A stretch of 64,000 bases of DNA from Methylophilales bacterium HTCC2181 (lineage in GTDB: Bacteria; Pseudomonadota; Gammaproteobacteria; Burkholderiales; Methylophilaceae): NCBI GenBank assembly GCA_000168995.1, contig AAUX01000001.1:1178001-1242000 (forward strand). The letters run 5' to 3'. Of this stretch, positions 1-10,068 are shown in pieces. The notes under the pieces were generated by a model. That model saw only the letters and a list, made by a program, of their open reading frames with translations, had not been told where the DNA came from and did no database searches. Every line of letters begins with the position of its first letter. Position 1 is the stretch's first letter. The translations under genes were made by a program, and so were the position numbers.

Positions 1-94
1 CCATCTTTTTTAAACACTTGAGTTATAATTCCTAACTAACTGATTAATATATAAATTTTTAATCATAAAAAAACGAAAAAGGCAGTAAATTAAA

Positions 95-127
95 ATGACT
101 ATAGCAGGTTTAAGATCAAACAATTGA
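95..127 (+). other. Possible 10-codon leader ORF before lptD
   Basis: ATG at 95 opens a 10-codon frame (MTIAGLRSNN) whose TGA overlaps the TTG start of lptD as TTGA, the same geometry as the common ATGA coupling. The ribosome-binding site is weak (AAGG about 12 nt upstream). It may help a poor TTG start by translational coupling, or be chance. Confidence 0.25.
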
Positions 128-2376
128 CCAAAAATTTTACAATATATTCTAGGTTTTTACTTGGGTTATGTATCTATGTATTTGCACCCATTCTGTACGC
201 AGAACCAACAAATAATGGACAGGTTATTATTGAGGGTGATGTGCTAGAAAATATTCTAGACAGGAAACTAAAAGCCAGTGGAAATGCTATTCTATCGCGC
301 GGAAACCAATCCATTAAAGCAAATGTGATTGAGTATGACCAGGTGTCGGAGGAGCTTTACGCCAATGGAAACGTTCAACTCTCAACCAAATCAAGTCACA
401 TAGAGGGTACAGAACTTGAGTTATCCTTGGATAGCAACACTGGCTCAATGCCTAATGCATCATTCAGCTCAAGTCTGAATAGTAATTCCAAATTCAATAA
501 TACTCTGCGAGGCACTGCATCGTTACTTTTCTTAGAAGGTGAAAGTAAAAAACGCCTACAGAATGCTTCTATTACCACATGTGAAGCAGGACAAAATGAT
601 TGGTTTATCAATGCTTCAGAATTAGAAATCAATGAAAGATCACAAAGAGTTGACGCTAAAAATGTCGAGCTCGAATTTAAAGGCTTTCCTTTGTTATTTT
701 CACCTTACGTCAACTTCTCCTTTAATGATGACAGAAAATCAGGGTTTCTTGTCCCCAGTGTTGGCTCAACCTCAAGAAGTGGGTTTGAGACGGCTATTCC
801 TTATTATTTTAATCTCTCCCCAACAAGTGATGCCACAATCACCCCAAGATACTTAGGGAAAAGGGGGACGCAAGTGTCAGGGGAGTATCGCTATCTTAAT
901 AAAAAATTTGTTGGTGAAACATCACTCGAGTACTTACCTACTGATGATGCATCCTCGCAAGATAATAGATACTATGCGAAAATAAAGCATGCGCATGAGC
1001 TAGGTGCCGGCTTTACAGCAGGCTATAATATTGAAAAAGTTTCTGATGATAACTATTTTTCAGATATGTCCTCGCTTATATCAGTGACCAGTCAAGTCAA
1101 TCTGAACCAAGAAGCCTTTCTAAACTACTCTGATAACGATTGGAACGCCAGTTTAGTTACACAAAAATTTCAGAACCTCACCTCCTCCTCCCCTTACGAG
1201 CGACTTCCATCCCTTACAGTTAATCATGGGAAGATTTTTGAGGACGCCGAAGGCTTTACCAGCTATGAAACACAAGTAAACTTTAGCCTCACGCAGTTTG
1301 AAAGAAACAATGATTATGTGGGTGCATCAAACGAAAACGGAACAAGGCTTACTGCAAAACCTAGCCTGAGCATACCGTTTGAGAGGCCTTATGGCTATGT
1401 AACGCCTAAGCTGGCAATGGATATCAAGTACTATGATTTAAATGACGCTAATGTGGCTAGTAAAGATTTTTATATACCAACGGTATCCCTTGATAGTGGT
1501 TTGTACTTGGATAAAAAAATGAGCTTTAAAGACAGTACCTTTACGCAAACACTGGAGCCAAGAATCTTTTACTCCTATACCTCCTACGAAGATCAATCCA
1601 TGCTACCGATGTTTGATACCGCCCTCGTAGATCTAAATGCACAATCCATTTTTTCAGAAAACCAATTTGTAGGTGGGGACCGAGTAATGGATTCTCACCA
1701 AGTAACACTGGGCGGTACAACAAGGTTTATTGATGCCTATGGAATGGAAAGGATCTCAGGAACCATTGCTCAAAGGTTTTATATAGGTGACAGAACGGTA
1801 CTTGAGGAATCTCAATTTAACAACTCATCCGCACAAAATGATTCTTCAGACCTCTTTATGTCAGCATCTGCATTAATTACTAGAGCATTAAAATTGAATG
1901 CAGATGCCCAATACAACCTTGATGAAAATAGCACCAACAGGGCAACTTTCGGGGCAAAATATAATCCAAGACCTGGAAAGCTTCTTAACGCCAGTTATAG
2001 GTTAATTAATAATCCAGCAAGCAGTGCGAGTGACGTGAAACAAATAAATATAGCAGGCCAATGGCCACTTGGTTCTGGTTGGTCTTCCGTTGGACGCTAT
2101 AACTATGATATAAAAAGCTCTTCACTCATCGAAAGCTTAGCTGGGTTGGAGTTTGATGCGGGATGTTGGTCGGCTAGTGTATTGCTTCATAGCTTAGCAT
2201 TAGGTACGACAGAAAAACGAAATGACACCTTATTCTTCCAGCTAGAGCTTGGTGGGTTAGGATCCTTAGGAACTGGTTCGCAGGGATCGTTAGCCGAAGT
2301 ATTAAATAGAAATGTTCCTGGATCTTATGGATTAAACCAACTTCCTGAGTCGTATAGGAATGAAAATCAAGATTAA
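124..2376 (+). CDS. lptD: LPS-assembly protein LptD
   Basis: Outer-membrane beta-barrel that inserts lipopolysaccharide into the outer leaflet together with LptE. The 750-aa protein has a signal peptide (about residues 1-26, ending LYAEP), an N-terminal LptA-like jellyroll (about 33-145) and a long C-terminal barrel. Mature-protein cysteines are C153 and C681; E. coli LptD has two disulfide pairs, so here only one inter-domain pair appears possible. The start is TTG, the only ATG/GTG/TTG codon in frame after an upstream stop. It overlaps the stop of a 10-codon leader ORF (95-127). First gene of the lptD-surA-pdxA-rsmA block. Confidence 0.93.
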   Translation: MTKNFTIYSRFLLGLCIYVFAPILYAEPTNNGQVIIEGDVLENILDRKLKASGNAILSRGNQSIKANVIEYDQVSEELYANGNVQLSTKSSHIEGTELELSLDSNTGSMPNASFSSSLNSNSKFNNTLRGTASLLFLEGESKKRLQNASITTCEAGQNDWFINASELEINERSQRVDAKNVELEFKGFPLLFSPYVNFSFNDDRKSGFLVPSVGSTSRSGFETAIPYYFNLSPTSDATITPRYLGKRGTQVSGEYRYLNKKFVGETSLEYLPTDDASSQDNRYYAKIKHAHELGAGFTAGYNIEKVSDDNYFSDMSSLISVTSQVNLNQEAFLNYSDNDWNASLVTQKFQNLTSSSPYERLPSLTVNHGKIFEDAEGFTSYETQVNFSLTQFERNNDYVGASNENGTRLTAKPSLSIPFERPYGYVTPKLAMDIKYYDLNDANVASKDFYIPTVSLDSGLYLDKKMSFKDSTFTQTLEPRIFYSYTSYEDQSMLPMFDTALVDLNAQSIFSENQFVGGDRVMDSHQVTLGGTTRFIDAYGMERISGTIAQRFYIGDRTVLEESQFNNSSAQNDSSDLFMSASALITRALKLNADAQYNLDENSTNRATFGAKYNPRPGKLLNASYRLINNPASSASDVKQINIAGQWPLGSGWSSVGRYNYDIKSSSLIESLAGLEFDAGCWSASVLLHSLALGTTEKRNDTLFFQLELGGLGSLGTGSQGSLAEVLNRNVPGSYGLNQLPESYRNENQD

Positions 2377-2385
2377 ATCATAAAT

Positions 2386-3672
2386 ATGTGGTCCGTTATA
2401 AATTCATTGATATTCATCGTTCTAATAGCATCTCATGCATGCCTTTCATGGGGTTATGATGATTATGAGCCACTTGATAAGATCGTAGCAGTGGTTGAAA
2501 AGGATGTTATTACTAAAAAAGAGATGGAGCATGGTATTGAGAGTTTTAACAAGGGGCTGCGAGGAAGTAATCCAAATAACTTACCCAGCGAAAAAGAAAT
2601 TAGGGAAATAGTTTTAGACGAATTAATAGAAAAAAAAATAATCAGTCAGTATGCTGAGCAAAGTCAAATTATCATCGACATACAGCAGATAGATAATGCA
2701 TTAAAGAATATTGCCGCTAATAACAACATCACATTAGAGCAGCTTAAAGAAAGCGCCAAAAAAAGTGGGGGGTTAGACGACTTGTATGAGGAAGTTAGAT
2801 TTCAATTAACCCTAAGAATCATAAAAGAGCGAGCAATTTTCTCTCAAATTAATATTTCCGACTATGAGATTAAAAAATTCATTGAAAAAGAAAGGCTAAG
2901 AAATCCAGATCAATACAGTATCTCTCACATACTGTTAAAAAAAAATAGTGGTGATGAAAATCAATTAACCCTAAAGCTCGAAAAAGTGCTAATAGAGCTT
3001 CAGAATAGGCCTTTCGACGAAGTGGCACAAGAATTATCTGATGGTCCATATGCAGAAAAAGGGGGGCTCATGGGTTGGTTTGAGCTTAATAGTCTTCCAA
3101 ATATTTTTGTTGAGCATGTTAAGGGAATGAGCGTCCGAGAAATTTCTAAACCCTTTCTTTCCGATAACGGCTATCACATCCTTTTAGTCAATGAAATGCA
3201 AAGTAAAAGTACCAAGGAAAAGATATATTCTACGCAATACAATATCAATCAAATTTTATTAAAAAAAAATCAAGTGACAGCAGAAAATGACCTTATATCC
3301 AAGCTCAACAATATTAAAAATCAAATTTCTGATGGCTTACCTTTTGCTGAAGCAGCCTCGCAGTACTCCGAAGATTTGTCCTCCGCCAAAAAAAATGGTG
3401 AGCTTGGGTGGGTCGATAGAAATAATTTGCTTCCAGAATTTCAAGTCGAACTTGACAATGCTTCAAACAACTCGATTGTCGGCCCTTTTAAAACTGCGGC
3501 AGGCTGGCATTTAATTGAATTGATTGCTAAAAGGGATAAAGATATAACGGAAGAGTCACAGAGTTTATCAGCTAGGCTTCAGCTCCTTAACTATAAGGCG
3601 GAAATAAGATATAAAGATTGGTTTCATGACCTAAAACAACAATCTAATATTGAAATATTAACCGATAACTAA
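2386..3672 (+). CDS. surA: Periplasmic chaperone / peptidyl-prolyl isomerase SurA
   Basis: Periplasmic chaperone that delivers unfolded outer-membrane proteins, including LptD, to the BAM machinery. The 428 residues show a hydrophobic N-terminal signal (about 1-23), the SurA N-terminal chaperone domain (about 28-160), and two parvulin domains (about 172-272 and 287-385; each has an ISHILLKK- or INQILLKK-type strand and a GGLMGW or GELGW motif), then a C-terminal helix. Length matches the family. It begins 9 bp after lptD, and its stop overlaps the pdxA start by one base (TAATG). Confidence 0.95.
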   Translation: MWSVINSLIFIVLIASHACLSWGYDDYEPLDKIVAVVEKDVITKKEMEHGIESFNKGLRGSNPNNLPSEKEIREIVLDELIEKKIISQYAEQSQIIIDIQQIDNALKNIAANNNITLEQLKESAKKSGGLDDLYEEVRFQLTLRIIKERAIFSQINISDYEIKKFIEKERLRNPDQYSISHILLKKNSGDENQLTLKLEKVLIELQNRPFDEVAQELSDGPYAEKGGLMGWFELNSLPNIFVEHVKGMSVREISKPFLSDNGYHILLVNEMQSKSTKEKIYSTQYNINQILLKKNQVTAENDLISKLNNIKNQISDGLPFAEAASQYSEDLSSAKKNGELGWVDRNNLLPEFQVELDNASNNSIVGPFKTAAGWHLIELIAKRDKDITEESQSLSARLQLLNYKAEIRYKDWFHDLKQQSNIEILTDN

Positions 3673-4646
3673 TGGGTAACGATTTACCTAAAATTATAAT
3701 CAATTGCGGCGATCCTTCAGGTATAGGACTTGATTTGATTGTTTTTCTTGCAGAGAAACCTTTTAATGCATCCATTACTATTCTGGCCAATAAAGAGTCG
3801 TTAGTTCAAAGAGCTGGGCTGCATGGTAAAAAATTAGCATTTCAAGAAAATGTATCTCTCCATAAAGGTGACGGCAGGCTTTATGTAAAGAATATACATT
3901 ACGAAAATGATGTTATTCCAGGTTTGCCTAATAAGCACAACTCTAAGGCGCAAATGCAAATGATTGATCATGCAGTTAAAGAATGTATGGCCATGAACTA
4001 TGACGCCCTTGTAACCCTCCCAATATCAAAAGAAATTTTGTCTGACAGTAACAATAAATTTACAGGCCACACTGAATACATTGCAAAATTGTCAAACATA
4101 AAAAATCAAGAAGTGATGATGCTCGTGCATAACAAACTTCGTGTCGCACTAGCTACAACTCACATTCCCCTATCAGATGTTCCAAAAACAATAACAAGAG
4201 AAAAATTAGAGAAAATTATACTGACCTTACACAATGACCTGAAAACTAAATTTAAAGTCTTATCCCCCAGAATTACTGTAACAGGTTTAAATCCTCATGC
4301 AGGAGAAAATGGAGAGTTTGGCAATGAGGAGTTGACCGTTTTAATACCGATCATAAACAAATTAAATGAGCAGGGTTGCAATCTAGTTGGTCCTATTCCA
4401 GCAGATACTGCATTTACACCTGGCCATATAAAAAAAACCGATGCCTTTCTAGCAATGTTTCATGACCAAGGCTTAGCACCATTTAAAGCGCTATCTTTTG
4501 GAAAAGGGGTGAATATAACATTGGGGCTGCCATTTATACGCACATCTGTCGACCATGGCACAGCATTCGACATTGTCGGATCAAAAGAGATTGATCCATC
4601 AAGTTTTTATGAGGCGATATTTACTGCAATTGAATTAAGCACATGA
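3672..4646 (+). CDS. pdxA: 4-hydroxythreonine-4-phosphate dehydrogenase PdxA
   Basis: NAD-dependent oxidation and decarboxylation of 4-phosphohydroxy-L-threonine in the DXP-dependent pyridoxal 5'-phosphate pathway. The 324-aa protein starts with the family's GDPSGIG motif. Its three metal-binding histidines lie in GHTEY, NPHAGENGEFG and FHDQGLAPFK. Slightly shorter than the E. coli enzyme (329 aa) but complete. The start overlaps the surA stop by one base and the stop overlaps the rsmA start by four (ATGA), so translation is probably coupled. Confidence 0.95.
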   Translation: MGNDLPKIIINCGDPSGIGLDLIVFLAEKPFNASITILANKESLVQRAGLHGKKLAFQENVSLHKGDGRLYVKNIHYENDVIPGLPNKHNSKAQMQMIDHAVKECMAMNYDALVTLPISKEILSDSNNKFTGHTEYIAKLSNIKNQEVMMLVHNKLRVALATTHIPLSDVPKTITREKLEKIILTLHNDLKTKFKVLSPRITVTGLNPHAGENGEFGNEELTVLIPIINKLNEQGCNLVGPIPADTAFTPGHIKKTDAFLAMFHDQGLAPFKALSFGKGVNITLGLPFIRTSVDHGTAFDIVGSKEIDPSSFYEAIFTAIELST

Positions 4647-5422
4647 TTAAGGCTAAAAAAAAGTTTGGGCAGAATTTTCTCACTGATACCTCAATCATTA
4701 AAGAAATAATCAATCATATTAACCCCAAAGAAAAAGATAGAATTTTAGAGATAGGGCCTGGAATGGGCGCATTAACTAAACCCATTTTATCTAAAATATC
4801 ACATATCGATGTCATCGAAATTGACTCGGATATGGTAGCTCACCTAAATAAAACAGTAGCTGACAGTCAAATATCAATAATGCAAGATGATATCTTATTG
4901 ATGAGCAAGGAGGCTTTAAGGAGTTTTGATCGAATTATTGGCAACCTACCTTATTACATATCTACCGAAATTATGATCAAAATGATTGATCTAATTGATA
5001 GCAAAAAAGACTTTCATTTTATGTTTCAGAGAGAAGTAGCAGAACGCATTGCTGCAGTTCCTGGGACAAAGTGTTATGGTAGATTAAGCGTATTGATTCA
5101 ATATTTTTTCACAGCCGAAATCTTACTTCACATTCCTGCAGATGCATTCACACCCGCCCCCAAAATTCAATCCTCCTTTGTTCGATTAATTCCCAAAAAA
5201 GACTTTGATTTAACGTTCAAAGATATGGATAACTTTAAAAAAGTTATTAAGCTTGCCTTTCACCAAAAAAGAAAAACTATCAAGAATAATTTCAAAAATA
5301 TTCTTGATGAAAAAGATTTTAATTCGCTGGGAATTAACCCACAAGATCGCGCTGAAAATCTTAGCATTTCAACATTCATAAACATTGAGAATTATATGTA
5401 TGGCAATAAAATATCACTATGA
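4643..5422 (+). CDS. rsmA: 16S rRNA dimethyladenosine transferase RsmA (KsgA)
   Basis: SAM-dependent enzyme that dimethylates two adjacent adenosines near the 3' end of 16S rRNA during 30S maturation. In the 259 residues I see the N-terminal FGQNFL motif, the SAM-binding ILEIGPGMGALT motif and the catalytic NLPYYIST motif, then the helical C-terminal domain. Usual family length. Starts within the pdxA stop (ATGA). Confidence 0.96.
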   Translation: MIKAKKKFGQNFLTDTSIIKEIINHINPKEKDRILEIGPGMGALTKPILSKISHIDVIEIDSDMVAHLNKTVADSQISIMQDDILLMSKEALRSFDRIIGNLPYYISTEIMIKMIDLIDSKKDFHFMFQREVAERIAAVPGTKCYGRLSVLIQYFFTAEILLHIPADAFTPAPKIQSSFVRLIPKKDFDLTFKDMDNFKKVIKLAFHQKRKTIKNNFKNILDEKDFNSLGINPQDRAENLSISTFINIENYMYGNKISL

Positions 5423-5461
5423 AACTGCTATAATTTTACAATTTAAAAGGCGCTATCAAAC

Positions 5462-6106
5462 ATGAATATTATACTTTTAGGTGCTCCCGGAGCAGGGAAA
5501 GGAACTCAAGCAAATTTTTTAAAGTCTAAATTTAATATTCCCCAAATATCTACAGGGGACATGCTTCGCTCGGCTGTTCAAGCTAATAATGATCTTGGAA
5601 TAAAAGCAAAACAATATATGGACAGCGGAGAATTAGTTCCAGATTCTCTAATTATTGACCTTGTAAAGCTAAGGGTAACTCAAGCCGATTGTATGCATGG
5701 CTTCTTACTTGATGGCTTTCCAAGGACTATACCTCAAGCTGAGGCCATGAGCGATTCAGGCATAAACGTAGACTTTGTAATCGAAATCGATGTTCCGGAT
5801 AACGTCATTATTGAGAGGCTTAGCGGCCGAAGAATTCACCCAGCGTCAGGAAGAGTCTATCATATTAAGTATGACCCTCCCAAGCGAGATGGTGTGGATA
5901 ACGAAACCGGTGACCCTCTTGTTATTAGGGATGATGATGTTGAGGAAACTATCATTAAAAGACTTAAGAACTACCATGATCAAACAGAGCCACTCGTCAA
6001 TTTTTATGCGAACTATTCAAAAGACCCTAAGCCTAAGTCCTTGAAGGTCAATGGAACCGCTTCACCCGAATCTATTAACGAAACACTTAAGGACCTTCTT
6101 GGTTAG
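5462..6106 (+). CDS. adk: Adenylate kinase
   Basis: Interconverts ATP + AMP and 2 ADP in the cytoplasm. The 214-aa protein is the long form, with P-loop [10 protein letters not shown] (7-16), the DGFPR AMP-site motif and a full LID domain (about 122-160). The LID lacks the four zinc cysteines found in Gram-positive versions. A 39-bp gap separates it from rsmA. The next gene, leuS, starts 4 bp after its stop. Confidence 0.96.
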   Translation: MNIILLGAPGAGKGTQANFLKSKFNIPQISTGDMLRSAVQANNDLGIKAKQYMDSGELVPDSLIIDLVKLRVTQADCMHGFLLDGFPRTIPQAEAMSDSGINVDFVIEIDVPDNVIIERLSGRRIHPASGRVYHIKYDPPKRDGVDNETGDPLVIRDDDVEETIIKRLKNYHDQTEPLVNFYANYSKDPKPKSLKVNGTASPESINETLKDLLG

Positions 6107-6110
6107 TCCT

Positions 6111-8543
6111 ATGCTGCCTGAATACACCTTTAAAGAATTAGAAAAAAATATCCAGAGTGAATGGGCAGAAAAAAAAGCTTTCGAGGCCTCTGAAGGCTCT
6201 CCTAAAGAAAAATTCTATGCGCTTTGTATGTTCCCCTATCCAAGCGGAAAACTTCACATGGGTCATGTCCGTAATTATGCTATTGGTGATGTCATCTCAA
6301 GGTTCAAAAGACTAAGAGGCTTTAATGTGATGCAACCTATGGGCTGGGATGCATTTGGCTTACCTGCTGAAAATGCTGCGATTAAAAATAATACAGCTCC
6401 GGATAAATGGACCTATGCAAATATAAGTGAAATGAGAAATCAACTAAAGCAATTGGGTCTGGCCGTTGACTGGAGCAGAGAAATTGCCACGTGTGACAGC
6501 TCCTACTATAAATGGGAACAATGGCTATTTATCCAGTTATTCAAAAAAGGCTTGGTCTATAAAAAAACCTCTATGGTGAATTGGGATCCTGTAGACAAAA
6601 CAGTATTAGCTAACGAACAGGTCATTGATGGTCGTGGATGGAGATCAGGGGAGATAGTTGAAAGAAAAGAAATACCTCAATACTTTATGAAGATTACAGA
6701 CTACGCCGAAGACCTACTAGAGGGATTAGACGAGCTAAATGAATGGCCTGAGCAAGTTAAAACAATGCAGAGAAATTGGATTGGTAAGAGCGTGGGCTGC
6801 GAAGTTGATTTTACTTTATCTGATGCCACTGGAGTCATAAGGGTATACACAACAAGACCTGATACTCTTATGGGCGCAACCTACCTGGCTATTGCTCCCG
6901 AACATAAAATTAGTAGCGATCTAGCTAAAATCAATACTGACATAAATGATTTTATAGCAGAATGCAAAAAAATTGGCGTTGCCGAAGCCGATATTGCAAC
7001 AGCAGAGAAAAAAGGCATTTTTTCAGGTATTTATGTAACCCACCCACTGACTGGAAAAAATATCCCCGTATGGATTGCTAACTATGTTTTGATAAGCTAT
7101 GGGGAAGGAGCAGTAATGGCTGTCCCCTATCATGACGTAAGAGATTTTGAGTTCGCAACTAAATATAATTTACCTATGATCGAGGTTATTGCCAGCGAGG
7201 CTAGTAATGATAACGAAGCTTTTGTCGGTGATGGAATACTCATTAACTCAGATGAGTTTAATGGTCTTTCAAGCATTGAAGCAAAAGAAGTAATTGCGAC
7301 AAAGCTTGAGTCTACAAAGCAAGGACGAAAAAAAATACAATATAGATTAAGGGATTGGGGTATTTCACGACAGCGATTTTGGGGTTGCCCGATTCCAATG
7401 ATTAAATGCGAAAAATGTGGTGACATTCCTGAATCTGAACAAAACCTTCCCATTAAACTTCCTTCAGAAATTTCTATAGATGCATCAGGTTCACCTTTAA
7501 AAAAACTGGAAACCTTCTTAAATTGTGTATGCCCATTATGCGGATCTCAAGCCACAAGAGAAACGGATACGTTGGATACCTTTTTTGAATCATCTTGGTA
7601 TTTTGCAAGGTATGCATCTTTTGATCAAGATAAACAAATGCTTGATAAAAGAGCTAATTACTGGCTTCCAGTTGATTATTATATTGGTGGAATTGAACAT
7701 GCAATCCTACATCTATTATATGCAAGGTTTTTTAATAGGTTGCTATATGACTTAAAGCTAATAAATACGAAAGAGCCATTCAAAAAATTATTAACGCAGG
7801 GTATGGTTCTTAAAGATGGGGCAAAAATGTCTAAATCCAAAGGAAATACAGTAGACCCTCAAGACTTAATAGATAAATATGGTGCCGATACTGCCAGACT
7901 ATTCATTATGTTTGCTGCACCAGCAGAACAAAGCCTAGAATGGTCTGATGAAGGAATTGAAGGGTCGCATAGATTTCTAAAAAGGTTATGGAAATTAGTG
8001 TATGAATTTATCGATCACAAAGAAGAGCAAGAGACTTCAAATGTTATTGAAATAAATCAAGAACTTAAATACAAACTCAATGCAACAATTGAAAAAGTGA
8101 CCGATGACTTAGAACGCAGAACCAGCTTTAATACTGCGATATCCTCGATAATGGAATTAATGAATATGCTCACAAAGACAACGCAAAATAACACGGTTGG
8201 TCCTTTATTAAGAAAGGAGGTGCTAAATAAGGCGCTTATCTTATTAAGCCCTTTTGTTCCTCATATTAGTAAGTTTTTGTGGGAAAAAATAAACCTCAAT
8301 GATAGTTTCGAAGATCAATCTTGGCCTTCAGTAGATAGCAAAGCATTAATTAAGGATGAAGTTACTATAGTTATCCAGGTAAACGGAAAACTAAAGGCAA
8401 ATATGATAATATCAGTAGAGATGTCCGAAGAGGCTATAAAGGAAGCTGTGGTTAATTTAGAAAGTGTGGCTAAATTAGTCGATCAGAAAAAAATTAAAAA
8501 AATCATTTATGTAAAAAATCGGCTGGTTAATATTGTAATCTAA
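6111..8543 (+). CDS. leuS: Leucyl-tRNA synthetase
   Basis: Class I aminoacyl-tRNA synthetase that charges tRNA-Leu. I place the start at ATG 6111 (MLPEYTFKELE), which matches family N-termini; an in-frame ATG at 6051 lies inside adk and gives an unconserved extension. Signatures are HMGH (residues 49-52), the inserted editing domain, a CxxC...CPLC zinc-type insertion, and KMSKS near residue 573. At 810 aa it is shorter than E. coli LeuS (860 aa), but the C-terminal IIYVKNRLVNIV is present, so the difference is internal. Confidence 0.95.
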   Translation: MLPEYTFKELEKNIQSEWAEKKAFEASEGSPKEKFYALCMFPYPSGKLHMGHVRNYAIGDVISRFKRLRGFNVMQPMGWDAFGLPAENAAIKNNTAPDKWTYANISEMRNQLKQLGLAVDWSREIATCDSSYYKWEQWLFIQLFKKGLVYKKTSMVNWDPVDKTVLANEQVIDGRGWRSGEIVERKEIPQYFMKITDYAEDLLEGLDELNEWPEQVKTMQRNWIGKSVGCEVDFTLSDATGVIRVYTTRPDTLMGATYLAIAPEHKISSDLAKINTDINDFIAECKKIGVAEADIATAEKKGIFSGIYVTHPLTGKNIPVWIANYVLISYGEGAVMAVPYHDVRDFEFATKYNLPMIEVIASEASNDNEAFVGDGILINSDEFNGLSSIEAKEVIATKLESTKQGRKKIQYRLRDWGISRQRFWGCPIPMIKCEKCGDIPESEQNLPIKLPSEISIDASGSPLKKLETFLNCVCPLCGSQATRETDTLDTFFESSWYFARYASFDQDKQMLDKRANYWLPVDYYIGGIEHAILHLLYARFFNRLLYDLKLINTKEPFKKLLTQGMVLKDGAKMSKSKGNTVDPQDLIDKYGADTARLFIMFAAPAEQSLEWSDEGIEGSHRFLKRLWKLVYEFIDHKEEQETSNVIEINQELKYKLNATIEKVTDDLERRTSFNTAISSIMELMNMLTKTTQNNTVGPLLRKEVLNKALILLSPFVPHISKFLWEKINLNDSFEDQSWPSVDSKALIKDEVTIVIQVNGKLKANMIISVEMSEEAIKEAVVNLESVAKLVDQKKIKKIIYVKNRLVNIVI

Positions 8544-8554
8544 GGGTAAGAAAA

Positions 8555-9037
8555 ATGAATTCTTCAGTAAGAAATAATCTTTTTATTTTATTTGCGACAC
8601 TACTGCTTATTGCATGCGGATTTCAGCTAAGGGGTGAGATAGAAGCGAATTTTAATTCAATTACAATATCGGGTGGGTCGAGTGATTTTGGTAAACAATT
8701 GAGCAAAAGGTTTAAGCAGTCTGGAGTTAAAGTCTTTCCAGCTGACGGTGAGATGGCAATTGAAATACTAAGTGACGGTTTACAAAAGAATATTTTATCG
8801 CTTAATTCCTCCGGTTTAGTCAGTGAGTATGAGTTAATTTATACGGTCACATATAGAGTAAAAAATATAAACTCTACGGAATGGTCGACTCCCATTACAC
8901 TTGATCTAAACAGACAATATACATTTGATAATGAAAATATTGTAGCAAAAGAATTGGAAGAGAAGCGACTGGTTCGCGGAATGAAAGATGAGCTGATAAG
9001 AACAATGGCCACCCAAATATCCTTACAGAAAGACTAA
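8555..9037 (+). CDS. lptE: LPS-assembly lipoprotein LptE
   Basis: Outer-membrane lipoprotein that plugs the LptD barrel. The 160-aa product has a lipoprotein signal with lipobox LLIAC (Cys21), followed by the typical GFQLRG segment. Placement between leuS and holA is the standard proteobacterial order and supports the call more than the weakly conserved body of the protein. Confidence 0.9.
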   Translation: MNSSVRNNLFILFATLLLIACGFQLRGEIEANFNSITISGGSSDFGKQLSKRFKQSGVKVFPADGEMAIEILSDGLQKNILSLNSSGLVSEYELIYTVTYRVKNINSTEWSTPITLDLNRQYTFDNENIVAKELEEKRLVRGMKDELIRTMATQISLQKD

Positions 9038-9045
9038 AAAAAACA

Positions 9046-10065
9046 GTGAGTGGTCTTAATTTTTCAATAGAGATTGTTAAGAGCCTAGAAAATCTTAAAA
9101 AAAACTGCATAATCGTTGTAGGTGACGAGCCGGTTACTAAAAATCACGTCGACGTTGTTATCCAAGAATATCTAAAAATTGGTCACTTTGATCAAATTAA
9201 TATAACAATAGATAAAACCACAAAGTTGGAATCCATACAGCCTTTATTTATGGACGGCTCGCTTTTTAATAACCATACATACTTCCGCATTAATATTTTG
9301 AACGGAAGGATCTCAGAAGAAATTAAGCAGTTTGTAGCTAGCGCCATTAAAACTAATACAATGGACTTATTCAAACTTCATCTTAATTCAACAATAAAAG
9401 ACTTTAGCAAGACAATCTGGTCCAAAGAATTGCAAAAGACAAGTATTGTCTTAGAGGCATTTGAGCCTAAATCGGCTCAGATTAAAGAGGTGGTGATGAC
9501 TAGAGTAAAATTTCATCAAATACTTCTTTCTCAAGATTCTATTAATATATTGATAGGCATGACTGAGGGAAACTTTCTCCTACTTGAAAATGAGCTAAAA
9601 AAACTTCGGCTGCTATTTAATAGTGAAGAAATTAATATCAAGCAATTACTATACCATCTATCAAATGGATCGCGATATGATGCCTTTGAGCTATTAAATG
9701 CTTGTATGTCTGGTGATAAAAAAAGAGTTATAGACGCGTTGGCATGTCTTCAGGAAGAAGGATCGGATGCGCTTTCAGTAAATGGTTTGTATGCATGGAT
9801 CTTTAAGGCAGTTGCTAAATTTAAATTTCAAAATAAAAAAAACCCAAACTTTCAAGACTATAGCTCAATGCGCATATTTGGTTCAGCTCAAACTAACGTA
9901 AAAAGATCATTAGAAGCAATGACAAAAAGTCAGATTGAGGGGGTATTATCTAGAATTAAGGATATTGATTTAATTTGCAAAGGTATTAAATATGGTGATC
10001 CGTGGCTCGAGCTTAATAGACTGTCTTTTGGATTGGCTCGTATCCACAACAAACTAAAGATATAA
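9046..10065 (+). CDS. holA: DNA polymerase III delta subunit
   Basis: Clamp-loader subunit that opens the beta sliding clamp. The 339-aa protein begins with GTG 8 bp after lptE and carries the N-terminal nucleotide-binding-like fold (IIVVGDEP) and the helical C-terminal collar domain. Sequence conservation of delta is low. The assignment rests on length, overall fold pattern and the leuS-lptE-holA order. Confidence 0.88.
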   Translation: MSGLNFSIEIVKSLENLKKNCIIVVGDEPVTKNHVDVVIQEYLKIGHFDQINITIDKTTKLESIQPLFMDGSLFNNHTYFRINILNGRISEEIKQFVASAIKTNTMDLFKLHLNSTIKDFSKTIWSKELQKTSIVLEAFEPKSAQIKEVVMTRVKFHQILLSQDSINILIGMTEGNFLLLENELKKLRLLFNSEEINIKQLLYHLSNGSRYDAFELLNACMSGDKKRVIDALACLQEEGSDALSVNGLYAWIFKAVAKFKFQNKKNPNFQDYSSMRIFGSAQTNVKRSLEAMTKSQIEGVLSRIKDIDLICKGIKYGDPWLELNRLSFGLARIHNKLKI

Positions 10066-10068
10066 TAT

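Noticed and set aside
1-4. Possible divergent gene start (minus-strand ATG) at the left edge
   Set aside because: Only four bases are inside the window; no product can be supported, although a divergent gene is common upstream of lptD.
7130-7453. 107-aa minus-strand ORF inside leuS
   Set aside because: It is antisense to the well-conserved editing and zinc region of leuS and shows no protein-like features; a shadow frame.
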